Shown one piece after another: positions 10,251 to 20,200 of a stretch of DNA of 64,000 bases. Position 1 is the stretch's first letter; each line of letters opens with the position of its first letter. This DNA is from Avena insularis (taxonomy: Eukaryota; Streptophyta; Magnoliopsida; Poales; Poaceae). A model generated the notes under the pieces. That model ran no database searches. It was not told where the DNA came from and worked only from the letters and a program-made list of their open reading frames with translations. The position numbers were made by a program, and so were the translations under genes. The DNA lies in assembly GCA_023614405.1 (NCBI GenBank), contig CM042688.1, positions 444,530,028-444,594,027 of the forward strand, written 5' to 3'.

Positions 10251-11525
10251 CTAGGTGTAAAACGGGCGCAGCAGGGCCGCGTTCCAAGGACGTTCGGTCT
10301 CCTCGTCCGATTTGTCCATCTTGTTCTTGCGCGGCTGCTGTGCGTCGATGAGGTAGTAAGAGTGGTTGGGCAACGCTCGGCTGATGATGAAGGGGCCCTC
10401 CTAGGGTGGTGATAGCTTGTGCATGCCCTTCGTGTCTTGTACCAGCCGGAGAACCAGGTCACCCTCACGGAATGCGACTGGGCGAATCCGGCTGGAATGG
10501 TAGCAGCGTAGTCGCTGCTGGTACAGGGCAGATCTGGACAGGGCCAGCTCGCGGGACTCCTCTAGGAGATCTACCCCGTCCTCCCGCGCCTCCTTGTTGG
10601 CCTGCTCGTCATAGAGGAGCTTGCGGGGGGAGTCGAATTCGATGTCGGCGGAGAGGACGGCTTCCGATCCATAGACCAGGAAGAATGGCGTGTAGCCGGT
10701 TGACCTATTCGGTGTGGTGCGGAGGCTCCACAACACAGCCGGAAGTTCTTCGATCCAGCATCCGGGTGACCGCTCCAACGGCTCGATGAGACGTGGTTTG
10801 ATGCCGGCTAGCACCAAGCCGTTTGCTCGTTCGACCTGCCCGTTGGACTGTGGATGTGGAACGGAGGCGAGGTCTAGCGGGATGCCCTTGTTGCTGCAGA
10901 ACCGGGCGAAGGCCCCCTTGGCGAAGTTCGTGCCGTTGTCGGTGATGATGCTATTGGGGTAGCCGAAGCGGTTGATGATGTCGGTGAAGAAGGTAACAAC
11001 CGTCGCCCCATCCAGCTTTCGGATAGGCTTGGCCTCCATCCACTTTGTGAACTTGTCCACCACTACCAGCAGGTGGGTCATTCCCGCGCGAGCTCGCTTG
11101 AAGGCCCCGACCATGTCGAGGCCCCAAACCGCGAAGGGCCAGGTGATCGGTATGGTCCTGAGCACCGAGGTTGGCATGTGCCTAAGCTGCCCGAAGTGTT
11201 GGCACCCATTGGACGCGTGGACCAGCTGCTCGGCATCCTCGAGGGCGGTGGGCCAATAGAAGCCGTGGCGAAACTCCTTGGCGACTATCGCCCTTGATGA
11301 AGCGTGGTGCCCACACTCGCCCTGGTGGATGTCCTTGAGTAGTCGGTAGCCTGTGTCTACGTCGACACATCTTTGGAAGATACCGAATACACTGCGCTTG
11401 TATAGCTCGCCATTTATGATGGTGTATGTGTGCGCGCGGCGTCGGATTTGTCTGGCCTCCACCTCGTCGTTCGAGAGTTTGCTGTTGGCGATGTAGTTCA
11501 TGAAGGGTCGTGCCCAGGATGGCAC
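10251..11525 (-). pseudogene. Element 2 integrase (nearly intact, one internal stop)
   Basis: Ty3/gypsy integrase with all three catalytic acids: Asp in WGLDMVGAF, Asp in SIITDNGTNF and Glu in NGQVERANG, with 35 residues between the last two (DD35E). The N-terminal zinc-binding region has GECGHH, but the first Cys of the Cys pair appears as Ser (ASNGCQ), so zinc binding may be lost. The C-terminal half includes TPFFLVYGSEAV and FREGDLVLR. A TAG at 10401-10403 falls where relatives read Trp or Cys (SPP-x-EGPF). The frame then continues to a natural TAG at 10251-10253. A 1-nt frameshift near 11520 separates it from aRNH. Confidence 0.9.
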
Positions 11526-12573
11526 TCCCGGATGACGAGGACGCTCCTGTCCTCCGGCTGTCGGCTGTCGGTGGGCCATCCGGGTGGGATATCCGGGGCG
11601 GCAGCCCCTGAGCCACTGGGCGAGCCGGTAGCCCCCGGGTCCTGCGAGCCGGAGGGCACCGCCTGGCCGGAGTTGGCACGAGTTTTCTTCTTTGGTGGCT
11701 CCGCCGGCTCCGCTTCCGCTGCCCCGGCTACCGGGACGCTCCCCGCCCAGATGATGGAATCTGATTCCGGCGACGGGTTGATGGATGGCTTGCACAGGTG
11801 CTCCAGGGGGACCCCTGGTGGGATGGCCTGCCTGGTGGACCCTATCTTGGAGAGCGTGTCGGCTGCCTCGTTGTTGGTGCGGGGGACGTGATGAAATTTG
11901 CACCCGTCAAAGGAGGAGCTGAGCTTCTGGATGTGGAATCGGTAGAAGGCCATGTTTGCATCTCTGGCGTCCCATTCTCCGGACACCTGCTGCACCACCA
12001 AGTCCGAATCACCGAAGCACAGGATCCGGTTGACACCGATCTCCTTGGCCAGCCGGAGCCCGTGCGCTAGTGCCTCGTATTCAGCTACGTTGTTGGAGGC
12101 CTTGAAGTGGATCTGCAACACGTATTCCAGCCGGTCTCCCTTGGGCGAGGTGAGCACGATGCCGGCTCCCAATCCCCCAAGCATCTTCGACCCGTCGAAG
12201 TGCATCCTCAATAATGCGAATCCGGAACGGTGGGAATCTTGGGTCTCGGCCCAGTCGACGAGGAAGTCCGCCATCGCCTGTGACTTGATCGTGAGCCGGG
12301 GTTCGTACTGGATGGAGTAGGCGGCGAGCTCGATGGCCCATTTGGCGACCCAGCCGGTGGCGTCCTTGTTGCCGATGATTTCGAAGGTGCGATGCACGAC
12401 CTTGATCGGTGCTCACGGAAGTAGTGCTTGAGCTTCTTGCATGCCAGGTACACGCCATAACACATCTTTTGGTAGTGGGGGTAGTTCTGCTTGGAGAGGG
12501 AGAGAACCTCGCTGAGGTAGTAGACGGGTCTCTGAACCTGCTGGGCCTTGCCTTCCTCGGGGCGCTCCACCAC
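11526..12573 (-). pseudogene. Element 2 RNase H and archaeal-type RNase H
   Basis: 12208-12573 encodes the RT-linked RNase H (PVYYLSEVLSLSKQNYPHYQ, YGVYLACKKLKHYF). After a frameshift near 12395 the frame 11498-12397 continues RNase H (WAIELAAYSIQYEPR, ADFLVDWAE) and then the aRNH domain, with the full acidic set: Asp in MHFDGSK, Glu in VAEYEALAHG, Asp in FGDSDLV and Asp in EAADTLSKIGS. A ~100-residue Pro/Ser-rich linker precedes integrase. Confidence 0.88.
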
Positions 12574-12639
12574 CAGGACGACGGCGACCGGTGGTGGCTG
12601 CTATATAGAGCAACATCGGCTCCTTGCTAGCCGGTGTGG

Positions 12640-13599
12640 CTAGGACGGCGCCGTGGACAACATGCGCTTGAGATCGTGAAAGCGATTCGACTGAAGTCCG
12701 GAGAACTTGTCCGTCTTTTCATCGGTGGTACAGCGAGTGCCTTCTCCCCTGGCCGGTGCCAAGCGTGAGGAAGCCAGGCATCCGGTGAACTTCTGGACTC
12801 CAAGCAGGTTCTTGGGCGGTTGCATCCTCTCGATGGCCGTGATCTTCTCCGAATTTGCCTCGATGCCTCGCTGAGATATGAGGAAACCGAGTAGCTGGCC
12901 GGATGGTACTCCGAAAACGCATTTTTCCGGGTTCAGCTTCATCTGGTACCGGCGGAGGTTGCCGAATGTTTCTCCCAGGTCCTTGAGGAGGGTGCGCTTT
13001 TGCTTGGTCTTGATGACCACGTCATCCACGTGCCGCGTTTAAGTTTATCTGCTCTGCGGTGCAAGCATTTACGCATACATCAGCGATAGGTGGCGCTGCG
13101 TTCTTTAGGCGAAAAGGCATGGTTACATAGCGTAAAGCCCGTGGGTGATAGATGATGTCTTAATCTGATCAGCGGGTTTAGCGGATCTGATTGTATCCGA
13201 ATAACAATCTAGAAAAGACAACAAATCACAGCGGCCGTGGAATCGATGACTTGATCGTCTGGGGCAAGGGAAGGGTCTTCGGCACGCCTTGTTCAGGCTG
13301 GTGTAGTCGATACACATGCGCCAGGTCTTGTTCTTTTTCAACACCAAGATTGGGTTCGCCAGCCAGTCCGGGTGGTATACTTCCATGATGAACCCGACTG
13401 CGAGGAGCCGGGTGATCTCGTCACCGATTATCTTTCTCTTCTCTTCTGCGAATCGGCACAGAGGTCGCTTGACCGGCTTGGCATCCGGACTCACATGAAG
13501 TGAGTGCTCGGCGAACTCCCTCGGCACACCCGGCATGTCTTTGGGAGACCATGCGAAGATGTCCCGATTCTCACGGAGGAAGTCGACGAGCGCGCCTTC
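12640..13599 (-). pseudogene. Element 2 reverse transcriptase (with a scrambled central patch)
   Basis: 13123-13536 contains the pre-RT and fingers (CRFAEEKRKIIGDEITRLLA, WRMCIDYTSLNKAC, LLSFLDCY with the first catalytic Asp). 12640-13029 holds the second active-site motif, where YVDD reads HVDD, then DLGETFGNLRRYQMKLNPEK and SQRGIEAN. Between about 13030 and 13260 several small deletions and substitutions break every frame, although both flanks are open. Inactive. Confidence 0.85.
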
Positions 13600-14190
13600 C
13601 TATTTGATGTCTAAGCCGGCACCAATGGTGACGAACTTACTCGGGTCGGAGGGGTCGAGCAGGATCCTCTTCGTCTCCTTTGCCGGTTGGAAGGCTCCTT
13701 CTCCAGCCGGTTTGCTGCTAGCCGAGATGTCCTGCTGGGCCATGGCCACATTGCGCATGATCGCGCGCTTTTCTTCGGCTATGATGAGGGCCTCTGCTAG
13801 TTTGGAACCGGCTGAGGCGCACTCCATCGATCGCCTGAAGCAGCCGGCGACGATGATCACGCCGTGGGGTCCTGGCATCTTCGTCTTGAGGTATGCGTAG
13901 TGGGGGATGGCCATGAATTTGGCAAGGGCGGGGCGCCCGAGGAGAGCGTGGTAGGAGCTCGTCAAATTTACCACCTCGAACCAGATTGGCTTGCGGCGGA
14001 AGTTCTCCTCGTTCCCGAAGATGACGTCCAGCTGGATTTTTCCCAACGGAGCGCAGGCTGGCCCCAGCAGTACGCCGTGGAACGTCGTGGTAGTCGGGCG
14101 CAGGTCGCTTTCGCGAATGCCCAGCTTCTCCAGCGAGGACTGGTAGAGGAGGTTGAGGCTGCTGCCTCCGTCAATGAGGACGCGCGAGAA
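13600..14190 (-). pseudogene. Element 2 protease and protease-RT linker
   Basis: The protease active-site segment FSRVLIDGGSSLNLLYQ is readable at ~14130-14190, just 3' of a TGA. FHGVLLGPA and LGKIQLDVIFG (14046 region) and YHALLGRPALAKFMAIPHYA follow. The DGGSS core matches element 3, so the variant is probably ancestral to this lineage. The linker ends at a TAG (13600-13602) at an expected Gln, just before the DFLRENRDIFAWSPKDMPG segment. Confidence 0.85.
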
Positions 14191-16563
14191 TCAGCAGGTG
14201 CACGCGTTGGAGACGATGAGGGGGTCGAGCACCATGGCGTAGCCCCCGGGAGTCGGCAGATGCTCAGGTTGATCTGCCCGGCTCCAGGTGATGGGGGTTT
14301 CCGACCAGTTCAGGTATTGGGGGACCGGAGAAACGATGGCGTTGACCTCCTTGGAGCGTTGCCTGCGGCTGTGCTTGTCGTCCTTCTCCGTATCGAAGAT
14401 GTGGTAGGCGGCGTGCGGCTGGGGGTAGCCGTTGTTGTTGTTGCCGCCGTTACCATCATTACCGGCTCCCCTAGCCGCTGGTGGGGGTCCACCCGGTGGG
14501 GGAGGCAGGAGAAGAGGCTGGTTGCCCTGGTCCTTTAGCTGGCGAGTCCAGCTGTAGTTCCGGGTGGTGTGCGTAGCCGGTTTGAAGGGACCGCTATGCC
14601 ACTTGCACGGGCCGTCAATCATCTGGTCGAAGGTGAGTCGGGGCTTCTGCCTTCTTGTGTCGTTAGCCGGTGCGTCAGGCGCACCCTCTACAACATTGAC
14701 CTGCCGCGCGTGGTAGCGAGGCTTCTGTTGCCTGTCCTGGCGGTCCCCGTGGAACCGGTTGTCATTGCCGTGGCGTCTGGAGGATCCGGCTTTACTAGTC
14801 GGATTGCTCGGACGGTCACGAGCCGGCTCCGTGGGAGTCGGACGGCCTTCCGCGTTTACTCGGAGGGGCTTCTTCATGGCGGAATCCGCCATGGCTTACT
14901 GGTCGGCAACCGTCATGAGCTCTGCCATGGTTTTCGGCTCGTCACACAGTAGCCGGTGGCGAAGCAAGGTGCCCTCTCGGCATCCTTCGATGAAGAAACC
15001 AATGGCTTGGCTCTCCAGGATGCCCTCGCAAGTGTTGCGGAGCTCCGTCCACTTGGAGAGGTACTCTCGGTCGGTCTCGCGGTCGCCCTGGACGTACAAG
15101 GCCAGGTCGCGCGGGCGCCCTGGGTGCTTGTACGTGTCGTTGAAGTTGCGGACGAACACCTTCTCAAAATCAGGCCATGCGTTGATGCTGTTGGGCGCGA
15201 GGCTATTGAGCCAGGTCCTTGCCAACCCGGTTAGCATGAGAGGGATGTAACGCACGGCTGTGCGCTTATTCCCGTGGGCGATGCCGACTGCCGTGGCGTA
15301 GTCGGTCAACCAGTCCTCCGGCTTCATGTTGCTGTCGTACTTGGGGGTGTCCCTGGGCTGGGAGAATTTATCCGGAAACGGCTCGTTCCGGATGCGGGGA
15401 CCGAAACAAACTGGTCTGGTAGAATCTTCCTCCTCCGTGACACGTGCCTGAGTGAGCAGCTCGATGCGGTCGTGGGCATCTGGACAATCCGGGTTGGGCG
15501 CACCCACCCGGCCCGAGAGGCGAGAACCGGCTGGTCTAGGTGCTCCGGCTGGTGGGAGGGGAGGTGGCGGGTTGTTGTTGACCGTCTGCTCCTGGCGCGG
15601 CTGGCCCCTGTTGCCGGAGCTGCAACGCCAGCTGCAGGCCCTAGCCGGCTGAGGGGAGGACGCCTGCTGCGTGTCACGTGGTGCGCCCCTGCTGTTGGCG
15701 GGTAGCCTGCTTCCTCTGGAGTAGCTGAGGTCCTCCTGCGTCTGCCGGTTGGCGCCGGCCTGCTCGTCCGCGATGCAGAGGAGCTCCTAGAGGCGAGCGT
15801 GCTGGCGGGCTCGCTCCTCACCGTCCAGGCTGGGTAGTTCTTCTGCTGCGGCTCGCGCCGCGCGCAAGTTCTTGATGGGCGTGCTGTAGGTGGGCCGTGT
15901 AGGGGCAGGCGCGGGATCCGGTTCTCCGTTGTTCTCCATCCTGCCGCCTAGCTCACTACCCTGACGTCGTACCTGGCCGCGCCGGCTCGGCTCCACGGTA
16001 GCCGGGGTGAGGCCGTGCACGCGGTCATACTCGCACCTAGCAATCTCCAGCTGCTTGCGAGCTGCTGCCAGCTCCATGGCCTCCTAGAGGAGGATCTGTC
16101 TCTCCATGGTGAAGTTGGCCTCCTTCTCCTCCGAGTTTTCCCCGAGGGTAACCGGCGTCAGGAGCCGATCAATGGCATCCTCGACCGGGTTCCGCGGCTG
16201 TGAGGGAGCGGAAGTTCCGACCTCGTCCGTGCCTCGCTCCCACGGCCGGCGGGGCTGCGAGCTGGATCCGGCCATCATGACCTCCACGCCGCGAGGTGCG
16301 GTGGAGGTGCCGCCGCTTGTGCATGGCGGCCCCGCGACAGAGACGATTTCCCTAGGGAAACGCTCCAGGATGGTGGCAATGTAGACGGGGAGATCACCGA
16401 ATAGCAGAACGGTGCCGTTTGCCGGGAAGGAAGTTCTGGCGAAGCAGGAGGCGTTGTCGATGACGCAATCAAACTTGCCGAGCATGAGCACCAGGCCGGA
16501 GGCCACGCGCTCACCGGCTGAAGTGCGGGGTCCCGTGCGGAACGTGACTCCGGTCGAAGCCAT
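14191..16563 (-). pseudogene. Element 2 gag (interrupted by stops)
   Basis: The first ATG after the PBS is at 16563 (MASTGVTFRTGPRTSAGER). Frames run 16084-16563, 15787-16077, 14896-15507 and 14191-14892. Stops are TAG at 16084-16086 and 15787-15789 (both at expected Gln) and TAA near 14893; a frame change lies between 15508 and 15786. Capsid-like motifs include CFGPRIRNEPFPDKF, AVRYIPLMLTGLARTWLNSL and FVRNFNDTYKHPGRPRDL. The C-terminal knuckle has C, H and H in the lineage pattern, but the last Cys reads Tyr. Confidence 0.88.
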
Positions 16564-16566
16564 CAG

Positions 16567-16585
16567 CCCCACGGCGGGCGCCAAC
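16567..16585 (-). other. Element 2 primer binding site
   Basis: On the minus strand GTTGGCGCCCGCCGTGGGG directly follows the 5' LTR. This is the TGGCGCC-type PBS common in grass Ty3/gypsy elements. I have not assigned the tRNA. Confidence 0.8.
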
Positions 16586-17292
16586 TATCGTTGTATTGGG
16601 AACGGCAGTACCTAAAAAGGTTAGATACAGGTGTGGGGACTAGCAGGAAAGCTATCGACAGCGTCCGCAGGAGAGATTGGATACGAGCGAGCATAGCGGG
16701 ACGCAAGAAGTACCCAGGTTCGGGGCCCTCGTGGTGAGGTAAAGCCCCTACTCCTGCCTGATCTGACTATGTGGAATATACAAGCTACAAGTGCCCCTCG
16801 AGCTGTATTCTTTAGCTACTGCCTTAAATGAACTGAGACCAACCCTTTCTACTGAGGCCCTCCTCTCCATATATAGGAGGAGAGGCAAGGGTCTCACTGG
16901 CTAGTCCGACTGGCGGGCCCCACAGGCGGGTCCCAGCTGACTAGTCATCTACAGTACCCGGCATGGTATGTCACATCGGTGTATGAGCGGTATGGTCGTG
17001 GCACTGTGGGCCGTCATGCGAGCCGTCGTCGACGTGCCACTTGTTCGCGTCAGCCACACCAAGTCTTCGGTATGGGCGGGTGGTTGCCCGTCTTGTCGTC
17101 ATACAGGGCGTACCGTGCACTGATACACATGTCGTCTTGTCCCTCTGATTGGATCCGGCTACGTCGTCGTATCCGGCTACCTCTTCATGGTCCGGCTACC
17201 GGCCGGTAGCCGGTCCATCTTACCTTGTCCGGCTGCATCCGACTGTCCTGTTTCTTATTCAAGTGGGGTATCCGGGGATCATCCCCCTGACA
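16586..17292 (-). repeat. Element 2 5' LTR (707 bp)
   Basis: Second copy of 5115-5828. The plus-strand start reads TATCG instead of TGTCG, so the terminal dinucleotide at the PBS side is mutated; the other end CCCCCTGACA is intact. A TATATA box on the minus strand lies at ~16868-16875 and would drive gag-pol. Confidence 0.95.
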
Positions 17293-17297
17293 GGAAC
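17293..17297. other. Target-site duplication of element 2, right copy (GGAAC)
   Basis: Matches 5110-5114 and marks re-entry into element 1 gag. Confidence 0.9.
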
Positions 17298-18889
17298 CCG
17301 TTGGGGTCTTACGTCATTCCATGCCAGATCCGTGCGGCATTGGTCAGATTGAGAGACCAGTTTTCCACTTTTGGACTTCGCGACCTTCTACTGCTCCAGA
17401 CCCTTGGTGAGTAGCTTGATGCCCAATCGGACTTGTTCTAGGCTTGGATTATTTTCCAGGATATCTCGAGCTGCGGCAGTGTTTTGTACTGGTGTTGGAT
17501 ACACCAGATCTCCCCTACTGTTAAGTCGAGGCATCCCTGGATCTCCCTCAAAGAGAACCTTGTGGATTTCCGGAAATTGATCATTACGTGTGTGTCGTTT
17601 CTGAGTCTTCTGATGCTGCAGAGAGATTTACTTCTCCGCAGTAGCCATGCACTTCTTCTCTTCCTCGATGTTGTTGGCTTCATCCAGGAGTACTTGGCAA
17701 CACGCTTATAGGGACTGAGCCCTTTCCTCCAGCTCTTCAGCAGTAAGTTCTGCAGATGTAGGGATGGGTGTTGTTAGAGCAGCATCGATGAGTCTACGGG
17801 CACCTGAAGTACCACGTGTCCATCCACCGAAGGTTCTTTGGGCTCGTCTGGGATAAGTGCTCCATCCAAGTCTTCCTCATATTCCTCGGTGATTACTTCC
17901 TCTGTTGGAAGTTCCTTTGCCAGGGTCTTGTTCTTCTTATTCTTCTTCTTTGCGTTCTTGGCAACGCCGGTAGCAAAGACGGCTTTGGGTCTGTTTCCCG
18001 GAGTCAACCTCTGAGTGGTACTTTCGGACATCTAGACGTCGGGATTATCTCCAAGATCGATGTCATCCTGCGCTTTGGGAGAGTTTTCTCTGGATCCTTC
18101 ATCCATGGTTTCTCCTTCTTCTACAGCTTTGGAGTTGACATCATCGAGTCATCGGAAGATGCGGGTAAGTCGGTGTTTGTTCCGATCGCCTCTAGCATCG
18201 AGTCTTTGTTGTCTCCAGCATCGACACAGCCGAATCCGGATCCAACATATCCGACAAAGTGCGACGTGTGAGTCTTGAGGTAGTGGCTTCCTTGAAAATT
18301 CTGATGGTATCGAGAACTTCATCCACGTTTGCGCCTTGCAGCATCATGCGCCTAAACGTATGCCTCAGGAAAGGTTGGTCTATTTCGGTGTTAGCACATC
18401 CGAAACCCAGGTTGTTGTTCTGCTCCTCCTGGATTTCGACCTTAGCGGGTAGGTTGATCTAGGATTTGGCCTCGCTAGGGAGATCTACTCCAGATTCGAC
18501 TTGAACCGCAAGACCTACCTTAGGTTCAGCTTTCTCCACTATCTCCACAACGGGTGCGGGCTGGGTGGGATTAGGGTTTTCTGAGATCCGAAACTCAGCC
18601 GCCTCCGCAGAAAAAGGGGACCCAGAGATTTCTTATGCCTCTATGATCACCACTGGGGTGGGTGGGACCGGTTTAGAAAACTAATGTACACATCGATCTC
18701 GCCAAAGCACATGATGGTGAAAGCAGTCATGGCCTTCCTAGACGGAATCCAAGTCTCGTCGAGAATGATAGAGGGACATCACTAGCGTAGAGGACGCGTC
18801 CAACGGTGATGGTCTCGCCGATTCTGATTCTTGCAGATTCCGCTCGGAACGCAGACCTGAAGCTCACTTGCCTCACAGTGGGAACCAAC
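17298..18889 (-). pseudogene. Element 1 gag, N-terminal part, and PBS
   Basis: From the right: a PBS-like minus-strand stretch GTTGGTTCCCACTGTGAGG at 18871-18889. Next comes a gag start region (~18660-18880) whose frames align with the gag N-terminus of element 2, for example FTIMCFGEIDVYISFLNR beside VLLFGDLPVYIATILER. Then a poorly conserved acidic stretch, then 17774-18031 with a Lys/Asn-rich run and an acidic run. 17438-17683 (NNIEEEKKCMATAEKQISLQ) leads up to element 2. Stops and frameshifts occur throughout. It joins 3344-5109 once element 2 is ignored. Confidence 0.75.
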
Positions 18890-19402
18890 GGTCGTCGGAT
18901 TAATGACAAGTATGCCATGAGGGGGTCCTCGAGGCGTGTGGAAGAGAGGGGTGTGAGATGTACGGTGTTCCGGTACGATGAGCACACAATTTTACCTAGG
19001 TTCAAATCCGCCGGCTTTGGACGGATCCTACTCCTACTAGCAATCTAGTAATACGGCAGAGCCGGAATATGGGTTACAAGGGTTTCGCCTGTGCGGGTTC
19101 ATATTGTAGACTACTATGAGAGTGCCCTAAAGGATTTCCCTAGGACGGCTTGTATAGATATCCGGCCTAGGGTTTATAGGAGAGACCTATCCGGCTACGA
19201 CTAAGAGTCGGTTAGAGAGTATCTTGAACTACAAGTAATACTACGGGCCTATGTCGGTAAGTCATTTAGACCTTCACATAGCCGGACTAGACTCCGTCTC
19301 CTCTCCCTGACTGGGCCGCCCGTGAAGCAATGCTCTAACCCAAAGTGGGCCACCCTGGTTAGTGAGGCACAGTGAGGATACCTGGAAAGTATATCCCCAA
19401 CA
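18890..19402 (-). repeat. Element 1 5' LTR (~513 bp)
   Basis: The right end reads GTATATCCCCAACA on the plus strand (TG start on the minus strand) and meets satellite at 19403. The left end starts GGTCGTCGG, one base from the expected TG, next to the PBS. Inside are a TTTACCTAGGTTC ... CCTACTCCT block shared with the other LTRs and a minus-strand TATAAACC at 19171-19178. No second LTR copy is in the window, so the left end is inferred. Confidence 0.75.
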
Positions 19403-20200
19403 GTTCTCCACTGCATGTGGCAGTTGAATCCCAGCATCTTGCTAGGGTTCCTAGACATGGTTGGATACACGTTGGAGTGACATTGCGTGTGTTCTTTGAT
19501 AAACCACAATGATCCACATGCCACACACACACACATCAAAGTGGGTGTGGTGATGCAACCTCTTTCAAACTTGTTCTCTACTATATGTGGAAGTTGAATC
19601 CCAGCATGTTGCCAGGGTTCCTAGACATGGTTGGACACATGTTGGAGTGACATTGCATGTGTTCTTTGACAAACAACAATAATCCACATGCCACACACAG
19701 ATCGAAGTGGGTGTGGTGATGCAACCTCTTTCAAACTAGTTATCCACTACATGTGGCAGTTGAATCCCAGCATGTTGCTAGGGTTCCTCGACATAGATGG
19801 ACACATGTTGGAGTGACATTGCATGTTTTATTTTCCAAAAAACAATGATCCACATGGCCACACATCCAAGTGGGTGTGGTGAAGCAACATCTTCCAAACT
19901 GGTGCTCCAGTACATATGGAAGTTGAATGCCAACATGGTTCTAGGGTTCCTAGACATGGTTGGACACATGTTGGAGTGACATTGTATATGTTCTTTTCCA
20001 AACCACAATGATCCACATGGCCACACACACACATTCAAGTGGGTGTGGTTAAGCAACCTCTTTCAAACCGGTGCTCCACTACATGTGGCAATTGAATCAC
20101 AGCATGTTGCTAGGGTTCCTATACATGGTTGGACACATGTTGGAGTGACATTTCATGTGTTCTTTGCCAAACCATAATGATCCACATGGCCACACAGACG
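19403..20200. repeat. Left-edge monomers of the flanking satellite subfamily
   Basis: These monomers carry markers (CACATGCCACACAC lacking the usual GG at ~19515 and 19690; GGTGAAGCAACATCTT at ~19875) that are otherwise seen only at 44.8-51 kb, in the same order as in the 7-mer block there. They differ from the central domain that follows. Confidence 0.7.

Larger units (their letters stand above)
5115..17292 (-). mobile_element. Element 2: complete Tat-lineage Ty3/gypsy retrotransposon nested in element 1
   Basis: About 12.2 kb, bounded by two similar LTRs and a perfect 5-bp target duplication. On the minus strand: 5' LTR (16586-17292), PBS (16567-16585), gag, protease, RT, RNase H, aRNH, integrase (end 10251), a long 3' region with an antisense gene (6340-~9050), PPT (5829-5842) and 3' LTR (5115-5828). 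By eye the LTRs differ at about 40 positions, ~5-6%, mostly transitions. At the commonly used grass rate of 1.3e-8 per site per year that would be roughly 2 million years (inference). Coding regions carry multiple stops and frameshifts. Confidence 0.95.
1..19402 (-). mobile_element. Element 1: Tat-lineage Ty3/gypsy retrotransposon (3' end outside window, split by element 2)
   Basis: Minus-strand remnants run in the order 5' LTR (18890-19402), gag N-terminus (17298-18889), gag C-terminus (3344-5109), protease, RT, RNase H, archaeal-type RNase H and integrase (to base 1). The pol order with a second RNase H before integrase is typical of the plant Tat clade. Element 2 interrupts gag at the GGAAC duplication. 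The right end (plus strand reads ...CCCCAACA) directly abuts satellite at 19403, so the element inserted into the array. The 3' LTR and left target-site copy are not in the window. It has many stops and frameshifts and a changed RT active site, so it is non-autonomous. Confidence 0.9.
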
